A DNA stretch of 64,000 nucleotides from positions 124,001 through 188,000 of the forward strand of contig CBFFRQ010000062.1 in NCBI GenBank assembly GCA_965644315.1. The letters run 5' to 3'. Of the stretch, positions 22,264 to 33,133 are shown piece by piece. This stretch comes from Caecitellus pseudoparvulus. Taxonomy: Eukaryota; Bigyra: Bicosoecida. A program made the translations under genes and the position numbers. The notes under the pieces are model-generated. The model had not been told where the DNA came from. It was given only the letters and a program-made list of their open reading frames with translations, and ran no database searches. Position 1 is the stretch's first letter. Every line of letters starts with the position of its first letter.

Positions 22264-22278
22264 GTGCACAGGGGTGAA

Positions 22279-23732
22279 TTAGAGCAGGCTCGCAGTGTGG
22301 GGGCAGGTGGGGTTGCACAGCACGCCGCAGTCGTCCAGAATGACCTGCGGCCGCGCACCCTGTGCCCTCGTCACTGCAGCCCACCAGGCAGCAGCCACGG
22401 TGTAGTACGAATGCACTTGCCCACCCCGAGTGATCTGTGGCGACCAGGCGTGGAAGCCAGTGTGGATGAAGCAGGCAGGGGCGAAGATGCCTGTGAGGGG
22501 CGCTGCCTGCGCCAGGCGCGTCAAGCCAGCTGTCATGTTCCGCTGCCACTGCGCCATGTACTGCAGCTGCGGCTGCTGCCAGACACTCATTTTGGGGAGG
22601 CTGTCATGGTACAGCAGTACGACTTGGTCGGTCAGCGCCTCTGCCACCATCATGGGGCGGGGCATGTACGCGTATGAGGTGTTGGCCACCATGCACGCGG
22701 CGCTGTCGTCGCCCAGCGCTTTCTCGCACTCCGTGTCCATGGCAGCGCCCCAGAGCTTCACATGGCCCGGCCATGCCTCTGCGCTGAAGTCTGCCAAGTA
22801 CGAACGCGTCGCGCCCGGTCCAGTGTACGGGTACACGTCGAAGTAGAAGCCCTGCGCAGCTTTGAAGTGTCGGGCATTCAGCGCAAACTCAAGGTGGTTC
22901 AGCGCAAGCCAGCACGCACCGCAATGGGAGCTCCTCCAATGATGGCGCTGGGCGGCGCAACTGTCGTGAGGTACCTTAGATTCAGCCACACACCCATCCC
23001 TCCCGCGGAGTCCCCTGACAGGACGATTTCTGTGCTTGAGTTGAAGTTGTACCGGCGTGCCAGATCATCCAGCACTGCTGCAAAGACATGCCGCCCCGCG
23101 AAGCGATACCCCCACCGCTCAGGTGCAGGGGTAGACATCGTCCCAGAGTGCAAGTCCTGCGTGCAGTCTGAGGTGCAGTGGGGCGGGTCAGCGGGGTCAG
23201 GGGTGGATGGAGCTGTGCTGCTGCGTTGCACCTACACTCCACCTGGACGTGGTTCCACGACCAGAAAGCGGGGTTCGCAGTGGCGTTGACGTAGTTGTAG
23301 AAACCCAAGCCCTGTTCTTCCGCCCAGTACTTGCTGCTGAACAGGGGCGTGCCGATGCGCTCGTCGCAGAGTTGCTTTGTTGTGCACTCCCCTGTGCAAT
23401 GGGAGCCAGGCAACGTTCGGCGAGGAAGAAGTGCCGGATCGCGCAGGGCGACGCACCACCACCTTGCAGGTGAACAATCCATTTTGTTGCGTCGCTCGCG
23501 TTCAGTGCTGGTTGGAAGTAGTAGCCGCTGCGAGGGGGGATGTCGCAGCGGGTATCGCAACGCGAGTGAAACGCCGAGGTCACCTTGCGCACCTCTGGGA
23601 GCCATCCATGCACACTGCATCTGGGTACAGGTCGGCATCAAGCAAGTGCAGCTTCGCTTGAATGGCCCGAGTCCAGGGGAAGGCCTGGGACAGCAGCCCT
23701 GCGATGAGCAGGGCTGGAATGCCTGTGCGCAT
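22279..23732 (-). CDS. Secreted Notum/pectin-acetylesterase-like carboxylesterase
   Basis: Five exons fit: 23732-23593, 23527-23457, 23391-23236, 23167-22920 and 22851-22279. They give 395 residues. A signal peptide is clear (MRTGIPALLIAGLLSQAFP). The alpha/beta-hydrolase core has the oxyanion region IVHLQGGG, the pair of cysteines in the next segment, and YCTQDLHSGT restored by splicing. The nucleophile elbow is LSGDSAGGMGVWLN. A late PACFIHTGFHAW carries the probable catalytic His. Members deacetylate pectin in plants or remove lipid from Wnt in animals (Notum); the substrate here is unknown. The usual Trp after GGG is replaced by Glu (GGGEC) in this model. Introns are 60-68 nt. Confidence 0.85.
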
Positions 23733-23860
23733 GTTGTGGAGCGCTCTGGTGCAACAGGGGGCGCAGCGCGTTTCTGGACATGTGCGTGGAAGGGGCCACG
23801 CGAGGACGGCGAGGATAGTATGGGCTGGGCGCGTTTTGTCATGTGATGATGCATTTGTCC

Positions 23861-26800
23861 TCATGGGCTGGCGTGCCCCCGCTGACTTGCCCACGCAGCC
23901 TCCACCACGCCAAACACCGCAGCGGCCAGACTTGCGTCACGGGTCAGCGCCTGGCACTGCAGGGTCCAACGCATGCAGCCCAGCGCATCCAATGCTTGCC
24001 GCTGTGCGTGTACGGCGAGGAGGATGGGCGCCCCAGTGCACCCCAGGCCTGCAAACCCTGCGTGCCACTCGGCACACTCCGCCGTGTCTGGGCCGGGTTT
24101 GTGGGTGCTGTGGTTCACCGTGACACAGGCCAGCCCCGCTGGCCCGCTGTGCTCCACTCGTTCAAGCACGATCAGTGCGTGGTTGGAGAGAGAAGGGTGT
24201 GGGGAGGGGCCGCCCAGGGCAGCTGCGGCGGCCGCGCCACTCACCGCGCCCACCGTCACTGCCAGCGCGTGTGCGGCAGAGGCAGGGGGCCCCGCTCCGC
24301 TGTGGCGTGGACCCAGCACACGCCGAGTGTGGAGCTTGTTTGCAAGCGGCTTGTGCAGGGGGCCAAGCAGGGTGTTGCCGCCTGCCCAGGCGTGGGCGGG
24401 GCTGGCGGCGGAGGGGCCCCAGGTGGCACTCGAGTGCCCGTCGGGCAGCGCGGTGTTCCACGCGAGGTGGAACACTTCATGGCGTGCCAGCTGGGTGCTG
24501 ATGGTGTGCAGGGGCAGGGGCTGGATGAGCATGGCGGGCGGCAGCGGGCACAGTGGCGACTCCTGCACGACGGCATGCACCATGGGCAGAGCACCCCCCC
24601 CTTCACCCCCCTCCGACACCGACAAGCCACTGACGGAAGTGGCCAGGTCACTGCCTGCGACAGACCCAGTGCCATGGACAGAGGGGGAGGTAGGCGTGCC
24701 CCCCCGCCTGCCCACGCTGCCTGCATCGCCGCTGCGGTACATGGAGCCCCCCCCCGTGGAGTGCACGGCCACACTGAGGCGGCGCGAGGCGGTGCCGGTG
24801 CGATGCACGCTGGCGCCTGTGGCATGCACGCCCCCCATGCTGGAGGGCCTGGAGCCGGTGGAAGTCAGGCCGCGCCGGCCATGGCTGCTGGGGGCGCTGC
24901 CTGAAGAGTCGCCGGCAGATTGGGCCCGCGCACCGAAGACGACGTTGGTGGGCATGCCGCTGCTGGACAGGTAGCTGACCCACAGTGCTGGAGCAATGGG
25001 TGGGCCAGGGGCCGAGGGGGGTGGGCGGGATGTGGGGTTCACCCACATGTCAGAGGACAGCGCTGCGGCGCGGGAGATGACCCAGCCGGTGGACTCTGCA
25101 GTGGCGGAGCGGAACAACCCGCCGCGGCCCCGGGGGACGATTTGTCCGTCCAGCATGCGCCGGGCTTGCACAGGGTCCTGGATCCCAAGGCTGGACAAGA
25201 TGGCGCTCTTGCTGCGCAGGGCAGGCCCCACCCAGAACAGCCCAGTGCCGGCTGGTGGGGGCAGCGCCACGGACAGATGCGCGGTGAGGTCGGCCCACGT
25301 GCGGCCTTGGTTTGGACTGCGAGGAGGGGCAGGCGTGAGAGAACGCACAAATACCTGCTGCAGGGCATGCAGCGCAGTGCCATGCAACCCACTGAAAGCA
25401 TCTGCGAGGGATTCGGAGTCGCCCTCGCTGCTTGTTTGGGCTGACTTCGCTGGGCTGGTGGCACTGCCACCCCCGAACAGGCGGCTGATTCCCCACGACG
25501 AGGAAGCCCCAGATCCCGCCTGGGCAGCTGTCTGCTGGTCCACAGACTGCACGTGTGTGCTGTGCAGCGGCACGGCCGCGGGGTGCAGGCGTGCTGCCGC
25601 GACCTGCCATGCCAGGCACGGCTGGTCGCGCGTGAGTGCAGCCCGTGTTGCGGCGTCCACATCAGCGTATGCGAACGCGGCATGGGCAGCGAGGGCCCAC
25701 CCATCCCCATCGTTCCCTTGGGCATGCTGTGTGGACGTCAGCTCGGCAATGGTGAAAGACGAGCCGGGCTCTGCTCCTGCGTGGGCCCATGCTTGGCCGC
25801 CGGCGACCGGCACGTCCCCCATGCCCAGCACGGCCGCGACAGTTTCATGGTCTGGCGCCTCGTCAAACACGACGCTCTCGAGCCAGGACGCCCCCACGCC
25901 GTCCTGCGTCAAGTCCAGCGCACTGGCCCAGCCACCCATGCCAAACGAGCCAGAAACGTCCGGTTCCGCTGACACGGCGCTGCTGGCGTCGCCTGAGTTG
26001 TGCAGAGCGACATGGACGGGGCGCGAGTCACCCTGCACGTCCACAGCCTCCACCACCACTCGAACACGCACACTGGCTGCCGTGTAGTCCGTGACCACCA
26101 CCGGCACACGCCACTTGAGCGGGACGCCGGGCTGCAGGGGTGTCAGTAGGTCAAAGGCAGCTGCGTGGCTAGAGGCAGAGGTGGGCATGACGCCCAGCGT
26201 GGACCAGCCATACAGGTGTGCCCCCCACTCCCCTGCAGGCTCTGCCTTGGCGGCTTTGGCGGCGCCTAGGGGCAGTCGGTGATTGCCGCTTGATGTGGCG
26301 CTGCGCAGCGTGACGCCGGGTGGGCTCCACGCCAACATGCCGGCACCCTGGGCTCCACTGCCCACGGGCAGGGGGTTGCTGGGCGTGATGGAGTACAGGG
26401 CAGTGTGGGTGTCCTGTAGCGCATCTGCAGGCAGGCGCAAGCCTTGCCCCAGCACCAGCTCCACTCGCACGCCAGACACCTGCGTAGGCACGGAGCTCGT
26501 CACGCTCACCTCCACGGCACACCCGCCGTTGTCCAGGAGGGGGTCACGATGGGCCCCGACACATGCCAGGAGGAGGGAGGGCGGCGGCACGGCGCGCGGG
26601 CACAGGCGCGCTGCCAGTGCAAAAGCGTCACTGCTGCCCGACACAGGCACCCACCTCGGCGCGGCGTGGGTGACGAGCGCGTGCAGGGCGTGTGTGGCGG
26701 GGGCAGTCCCTTGGCCTCGGAACTCCACACGCTCCTCGCCAGGCGTGTCGGAGTCGGCGCCCGATGGCGTTGCTTGGTGCAGGCGAGGAAGGGCCGCCCA

Positions 26801-29800
26801 GGGGGTGTGGGCCAGAGGCGTACCGGCCACAGCTGCGGTGGCGGCGGCAGCTGCCGAGGCCCGTGCCCGCCCCCCCTCCACCTCACAGCAGGCCGCGTGC
26901 AGTTGCAGCAGGCGGTGCGTGTGCAGGCGCAGCAGTGCCTGCAGTTGAGGCAGCAGGCACTCTGGCACAGCCACGGAAGCGACGGCTTGCAGTGCCACGC
27001 GCACGGCGTCGCCCTCCCCCCTCACCGCCACGCCTGCTGCGGACACGAGAACGGCCGTAGCACACCGCAGCAAGGCCAGGGCCAGGGCGTGGTGGAAGGC
27101 GGGGGGGTCCAGGGCGGCCAGAGCAGGCACGGCGGCCGTGTTGCGACTGAGGACGAGCGCAGAAATGTGCGCCAGGCCACGCACTGCGACCGGACCGGCG
27201 CCCACTGGGTCGCACTTGACGACGTGCGTCAGCAGCGCCAGCACGCGGTGCAGGTGGGGCACACAGCGCGCCGGCAGCCCCGCCCGTTCATGGTGTGCGG
27301 AGCGCCCCTTCAAGCCGCCTCGCTGGCCAAAGGCGCCACCGTGACGCAAGCACAGGTGCTGGGGCGTGGCGGGGCTGGTTGGCCAGAGGGCCTGGGCGGA
27401 CGGTACGTGAGGCGGGACACCTGTCGGTCCGCTGGCCGCAGCCTGCGTCCCGACAGCGCCGGGTGGCGTGCGCAGGGCGGCGTGCAGGCCGCGGAGAGGG
27501 ATGTGGAAGAGGCCCGCCAGCTGCGCCAGCGCGTCCCCTGCCAAGTGAGGCCCGTGAGAGGCCTGGCTGGGCATGAGGAGGGGCACGGCAGCCACTGCGG
27601 GGGGCCCGAGCGCCACAGCGCCCAGGGCGTGGGGAGACACCTCCGGGTCTGTGAGCTTGTACGTCTGGCCAGCACTGGATGAGGGTGGTGGAGGGGGGGA
27701 CGCCACCCCCCAGTGCTGGCTCCCTCCATCTGGTGTGTTCCGTGCCAGCACCATCCGTGCCACGGCCCACGTGTCAGGCAGCACTGCCAGGCGCAGGGCT
27801 TGGGCTGCGAACGCGGAACACTCCTGCGCCACTCGCAGAACACAGTGCGTGAAGGGGCCCTGGTCCAGGCCGGCGTGCGCCAGGGCGCCTTCCAGCGCCA
27901 CGGACCGACTGCGAAACCAGGCCAGGCCTGCGGAGTTGAGGGGGGCAGCTCCGATCTCGTGCAGGGGGTGTCCAGGCGGGGGCCGCACCAGGTCCCCGGC
28001 TGAGAAGTCTGCTGCACTGCCGTCTGGCGCCAGCGTGGCCAGCGGCGCCACGGCATCTCCCGCCCAGATGCCAGTGAGCACCTCCACTGCTCCGGCTTGC
28101 GCTGGGCCCGCCACAGCCCGCGCCACGAGGGCCACCTGCCTCAGCTCCTCGATCCACCCACTGCCCCGGAGCTGGGCGCTGCCGGGCGCCATGGGCAGCA
28201 GGTGGTGCAGCTGCAGCGGTGAGGTGGCTGCGCCCAGCAGCGCCTCACAGGCTGCCGCCTCCACCAGGCGAGGGTTGCCCTCCTCATGCACTGGCTTGCA
28301 GCCGGTGAGCGCGACCAGGGCCTTGTGCATGTCCTGCGCCAAGGCTGCGTGCCAGGGGGCGAGGTGGGGGAATGCGACAGGGCGACATGTCGCCATGGCC
28401 CTGGCCAGGGCGGCGGGCACAGCGGCGGCAGGCGTGGGCCCATCCTCCCCGCTCACCCACTGCACCCACCCACGCCGCAGGGCCGCCACGGCCGCTGACC
28501 CCAGCAACCCCTCTGCCTTCAACGCACCTCGCAGCGCGACCAGGCTCTCTGCGACGCCGACCCCAGCCGACGGCATGCCAGGCCGTGGTGGGCGTGTGAA
28601 GGCGCGTGCCGCACCTGCTGCATGGTTCGCTAGATCGCCCAGGCGTCGAGCCAGCTGGGCCGCAGCCTGCAGCGTGGCAGAGCCCGCCAGCAGCGTGCAA
28701 GCCAGCGTGTCCAGGTGTCCCCCGAAGGCGGAGGAGGTGTGGGGGGCGCCCAGGGGCGGCGGCGGCCGGGACACGTCCACGACAGCACTGCTGCCGAAGA
28801 GCGAGCTGCGACGGCCAGCGGAGCCCCCCCTGCTGCCGGGCCGGCCACTGCCCCGCCGCCCTGCTGCTCCGCCACCTGCGCCGGCGCGAGAGGGGGAGGC
28901 CGGGTCCACCTCGCCGTCCAGGGAGGTGGCATCCAGCAGCCCTGGTGCCCGGGGAGAAGCCAGGAGCCGGGTGAGGATGCCGCCCAGAGCGCCGCCCCCT
29001 GCCTTGGCATGGGTGGCGTCCTCACCCGGCTTGGCCGAGCCCGCGGCCAGAATGGCCTTGCAGAGGGACACAGACCACCACGTCCCCGTCACGAGACCTC
29101 CCAGCTCCACGGCCCACGCCAGAGCAGGGGGCATGAGGCAGGGTGGCACCGCACTCCGCCCCAGCTTCGGCGGTGAGCCTGCCTGTGGCAGGTACCACTC
29201 CACCCACGGCTGGGGCTGGGGCTGTGGGCCAGGAGGCAGCTGTTGTGGCACCGGTCCCGAGGAATGGGGCGGCGAGGGTGCTGGTGCGGGAGCAAACGGG
29301 TCGTCGTCAAAGGTGGAGGGGGCAGGTGGTGGCGAGGCGGCCAGGGAGTGCAGGCCGAAGACGTCATCCAGGCCTGCCTGCTGGGTGGGGACAGGGGCGG
29401 CCCCCCTGTCTGCTGTCGGGGATGCGTCGTCTGTGTCGGGGCCCGGGTCCAGGATGGCGGGGGCGGGGTCCACCCCTGCCGCCTGGGCCGCCGCCGCCGC
29501 CTCACCGGTGGTGAGCGGCACTCCCGGGGGAGGCGGCGGCGGTGCCAGACACTCCAGGGCGTGGATGCCAGCGACGGAGATCTCTGCCATGTACCGGCGG
29601 CTGAGCAGGGGGGCGCTCTTGAGGTGACCGCCGTCTCCCCGGCGGGCAGCGGTGATGAAGTGGCTCAGACGGGCGGCAGGGGGTGTGGCCTGCACGCCGC
29701 TCACCAGGGGCACCAGGCGAGTCAGTGCCGCCATGGCCGCCTCCTGCTGTGTCGCCTGCAGCTCCCCTGATGCCAGGGCAGCCAGGTCGGGCTGGGCGGC

Positions 29801-31560
29801 CAGCAGCGCCTCCAGTCCCCCCGAGCACAGCAACCCGGCCCGGTCAGAGGGCTGACCGGCCGGCAAGGCCACGAGCCGACGCTCCCACACCAGGACATGC
29901 ACGGCCAAGAGCATGGCGCGGGAGACGAGGGCGGAGCGCTGGGCAACAGGCACGTGAGCGAGGGCGCGCAGGTGGCGGGGCAGGTGTGCCAGCACCTCCT
30001 CTGCACTGCACCAGGCCAGGCAGACCGAGCTGAGCTGCAGCCGCTGCAGCAACTCCCCTGCCTCCAGGCGGCCAGGGTCGGGGCTGTGCAGGTGCAGGAC
30101 ATCCAGCAGTGTCCCACCTATGCTGCTCCGTCGGCGCTCCAGGGTGGGCAGGGTGGTGAAGGGGGGGTCGGCCGCACTGCACCCCAAGTGCGTGGCAGCC
30201 TGGGCAGTGGCCGCGCCGTCCACGCCGCCCAGCAGAGCATCCTGCACGGCAGGGGGCAGGTCTGTGCCGCCCATGCTGCAGATGGGCAGGGGCCCCTCCT
30301 GCGCAGCCTGCACTGCTGTCTGCCGCACACTGGTGCCGCCGTGAGCCAGCAGGGCGCGACACACACTTCGCACGGCAGACAGGACCACTGCTGAGTGCAG
30401 GGCAGGGGTGCAGGCCCTGCGCAGGCAGTGCTGCACCCAGTCGTGCACGACGCGCTCAGCGGGCACATCCCCAATGACCCCGCTCTCCAGGCGCAGGGTG
30501 GGCAGGGGCACCCCGCTCCCTGGTCCGCTGCGCAGGATGAAGTGCCACATGCGGCCCAGCAGCTGCTGCAGCGTGGCGGCGTGGCAGGGCGGCACGAACA
30601 TGGCCCTGCGCTGGATGGCACGGGACCGCGGCACCAGGCGTTTGCACAGCTCTCGGCAGAGGCGCACAGCAGCGGCGGAGGGGGGGGTGCCACTGCTTGC
30701 GCCCCCCCCCTCGCAGGCGGCGGCGACAGTGGGCAGGGCAGGGAAGGCGGGGAGGAGGCCCTGAGCTGCGGCCCCAGGCAGAGCCTCCACTTCTGCCTCC
30801 AGCAACGTCGTGCTGCGTTTCAGCCAGTCCAGCGCGCCATCGCTGAGCAGCTGGCTCATGCGTTGCGCGGCAGGGAGGCCCCCCGGCACGCTGTGCAGGG
30901 CCAGGACGCGGGCTGGCGCGAGGTTCTTGTCCCCCACCTCCCGCCACACGGACATGGCCATGTGAGAGAAAGCCGTGACTGCCGCCGCCGCCACTGCCGC
31001 AGTGCGCGCATCCTGCACGACGGTGGCCATGGTGCGGGCCACATCAGGGCCAGCGGCCAGCCAGAGGTCCAGGATATCACGGCCATCCATGCCGTATGCG
31101 ATGTGCTCGTACACGAACAGGGACGTCGCGTCAGCATCTGGGCTGAAGGCCTTGGACGCGGCGAGGCCAGTCAGCCAGCGGCGCACGACTGGGTGCCCCT
31201 CCTGCAGCGCCCGGCACACTTCCAGCGCGAGTTGCTGGACACCCAACTCGTACGCATCACCTTTTGCGATCTGTAGTGTGTAGGAAGCAAGTGCGGTGCG
31301 AGTCCCGGAGCGTTATGCGGCTGGGCTGCGTGCCTTGCAGCCCCTGCGGAAATAGGCCCAGACCACGCCATGTGTACACTCACCGCGAGCACTCGTTCCA
31401 GCACCGCCCCCGGAACGACACCGTGCATGATGACATGCTGGAGAACACCGCTCAAGGCTTCAGCTTGTTCAGCAGGGGTGGAGCTGCCAAGGCCCTTGGT
31501 CCAGGCAGCCACTTGGGTCGGCCTGCCGCCTGGAGCCGAATGTGCTGGTGGCTCCACCAT
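23861..31560 (-). CDS. Very large adaptin-like protein, probable TPLATE-type subunit of a TSET coat
   Basis: Exons 31560-31384 and 31270-23861 give 2528 residues in one almost uninterrupted frame. The N-terminal 600 residues look like an alpha-solenoid of adaptin type (for example ALSGVLQHVIMHGVV, then LALEVCRALQEG, and AIQRRAMFVPPCHAATLQQL). A beta-rich appendage-like part follows near residue 1600 (VEVSVTSSVPTQVSGVRVEL). The order and local motifs resemble plant TPLATE, a subunit of the endocytic TSET/TPLATE complex, by eye only. TPLATE is about 1180 residues, so this protein would be doubled in length by Pro/Gly/Ser-rich insertions (residues about 600-850 and 2060-2260). Other large adaptin-like proteins are possible. 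The 113-nt intron uses GTGAGT and holds an octamer copy (31346-31353). Further in-frame introns cannot be excluded. Confidence 0.5.
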
Positions 31561-31793
31561 GATGCAGCGCACCCGAAAGCTGGGCTGCCACACACACGGT
31601 GAAGTGGTCGGTGGGCAATGCACACACTCTGTAGGTCGGGCTGGTGCATTGGTTTGGCGCGTGGGCGGCTCTGCGTGCTGCCGCGATTGGCCGTTGGGCA
31701 GCCACTGGATCGGGAGGCAGGTCGCAGTGCCTACCAGCTGGCCGAGCTCAGCGCGAAATGGCCCAACATGACAGCACTGACGACGCACTGCTC

Positions 31794-33120
31794 TCAGGCT
31801 ACGGCTGTGCTCGAGCTGCGGCGCAGCGCGGGCAGGACGTGGTCCTGCACGACCATCTCCGCAAAGGGCTGCGAACACGTCCATCCAGGTGACACAGCAT
31901 TTAGGATGTGGGTGCTGGATGTGCCCCCTTCCACAATGAAATCCATCTCTAGACTGCCCCGTTCTGTGTCCACGAGCTGAGCGCGGATGCCAGCTCGACT
32001 GAACGCGCCAAAATGTTGGGGGTCAGCGCTGGGCACCAGGTCCCGTGCGCCCGCTTGCATGACGGAGGGAATGTACTTCATCACTTCTTGCGCTGCCAGG
32101 CGCCGGAAGTTGAAGTCTGATCCCAGCGCCAGTCGCAGCTGTGTGGCGAGGACCCCCAGCATTTCTTGCAGGTTGAAGCCCTGCAAGCCGGCGTACTGCT
32201 CCCGCCACAAGGCTGGAATGGCAGTGGGGCCGATCTTTACCCCTCCAGCTGCGGTGACCGTAAAGTGCACCCCGAGGAACGGCGCATGCCCACCGTCACC
32301 CCGCAGCTGTGGGACGGGGTACACGAGTCGGCGGAGTGGGAGGCCGACGCACTGCATGTACAAGCCCTTGAAGGGGAGGATGCTGTACCTTCTACCAAAG
32401 CCCAGCTGGTGTGCGAAGGTGTCAGCGTGTAGCCCAGCACAGTTCACGACGTGAGCAGCAGCGGTGGACTCGCCCGAGTGCAGGCAAACTCGCACGCCGT
32501 CCCCGTCTGGCACCAGCCGCTGCACGTGCGAGTCAGGGCGCAGGATGACACCCTCCCGCACTGCATCTTGCAACAGACTGCGAGTCACCTGTACTGGATC
32601 GGCCGTCGCAGTGGAGGGGCTCCACAGGCCGCCAAACTCGCTGCGGGCCAGGGGCTCCAGCTCCAGCACTTCTTTGGGGGACACCCGTTCCAGTGGAGCG
32701 CCATTTGCAGCAGCCCTTGCGAGGAGCACATCGTACTGGGTCATTTCAGCTTCGCTGCGGGCGAGGACTAACTTGCCGCACCTGGGCACGCAGGGCAGGG
32801 CATGAGGTGTCAAGGTTTGAGTGCGGAAATCAGTTGCCCGCGACGACTCACTCGTTCACTGGAATGCCCCGCTCCTGGCAATACTGGTGCAGGAAGACGT
32901 TCCCCTTACGAGTCAGCTTCGCCTTGAGAGAGTCCCCCGTATAGTAGAACCCCGCATGCATCACGCCGCTGTTCCGGGCGCTGCCGTGCTCTGGCAAGCA
33001 AGAGCTGCTGGACTTGTCCAGCAGCAGCACGCTGGCCCCGGTGCGTGCCCGTGCGGTGCGGGCGATGCAGGCGCCGACGATGCCCCCTCCCACAACGATG
33101 ATGTCATGCACTCTCTTCAT
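31794..33120 (-). CDS. L2HGDH: L-2-hydroxyglutarate dehydrogenase (FAD-dependent)
   Basis: This enzyme oxidises L-2-hydroxyglutarate to 2-oxoglutarate, a metabolite-repair step, usually in mitochondria. Exons 33120-32852 and 32781-31794 give 418 residues. The dinucleotide fold is at the start (IIVVGGGIVGACIA). RNSGVMHAGFYY is the family's FAD/substrate motif. CGKLVLA after the junction matches the family exactly in position. Later are VNCAGLHAD, LPFKGLY, PVPQLRGDGGHAPFLGVHFT, and a C-terminal NAVSPGWTCS in place of the usual NAPSPAATAS-type end. The ATG given leaves no presequence. The same frame stays open upstream through an Arg/Ser-rich stretch without ATG. The start is only 13 bp after the stop of the preceding gene. 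Confidence 0.9.
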
Positions 33121-33133
33121 GCTCGGCGCAGTC

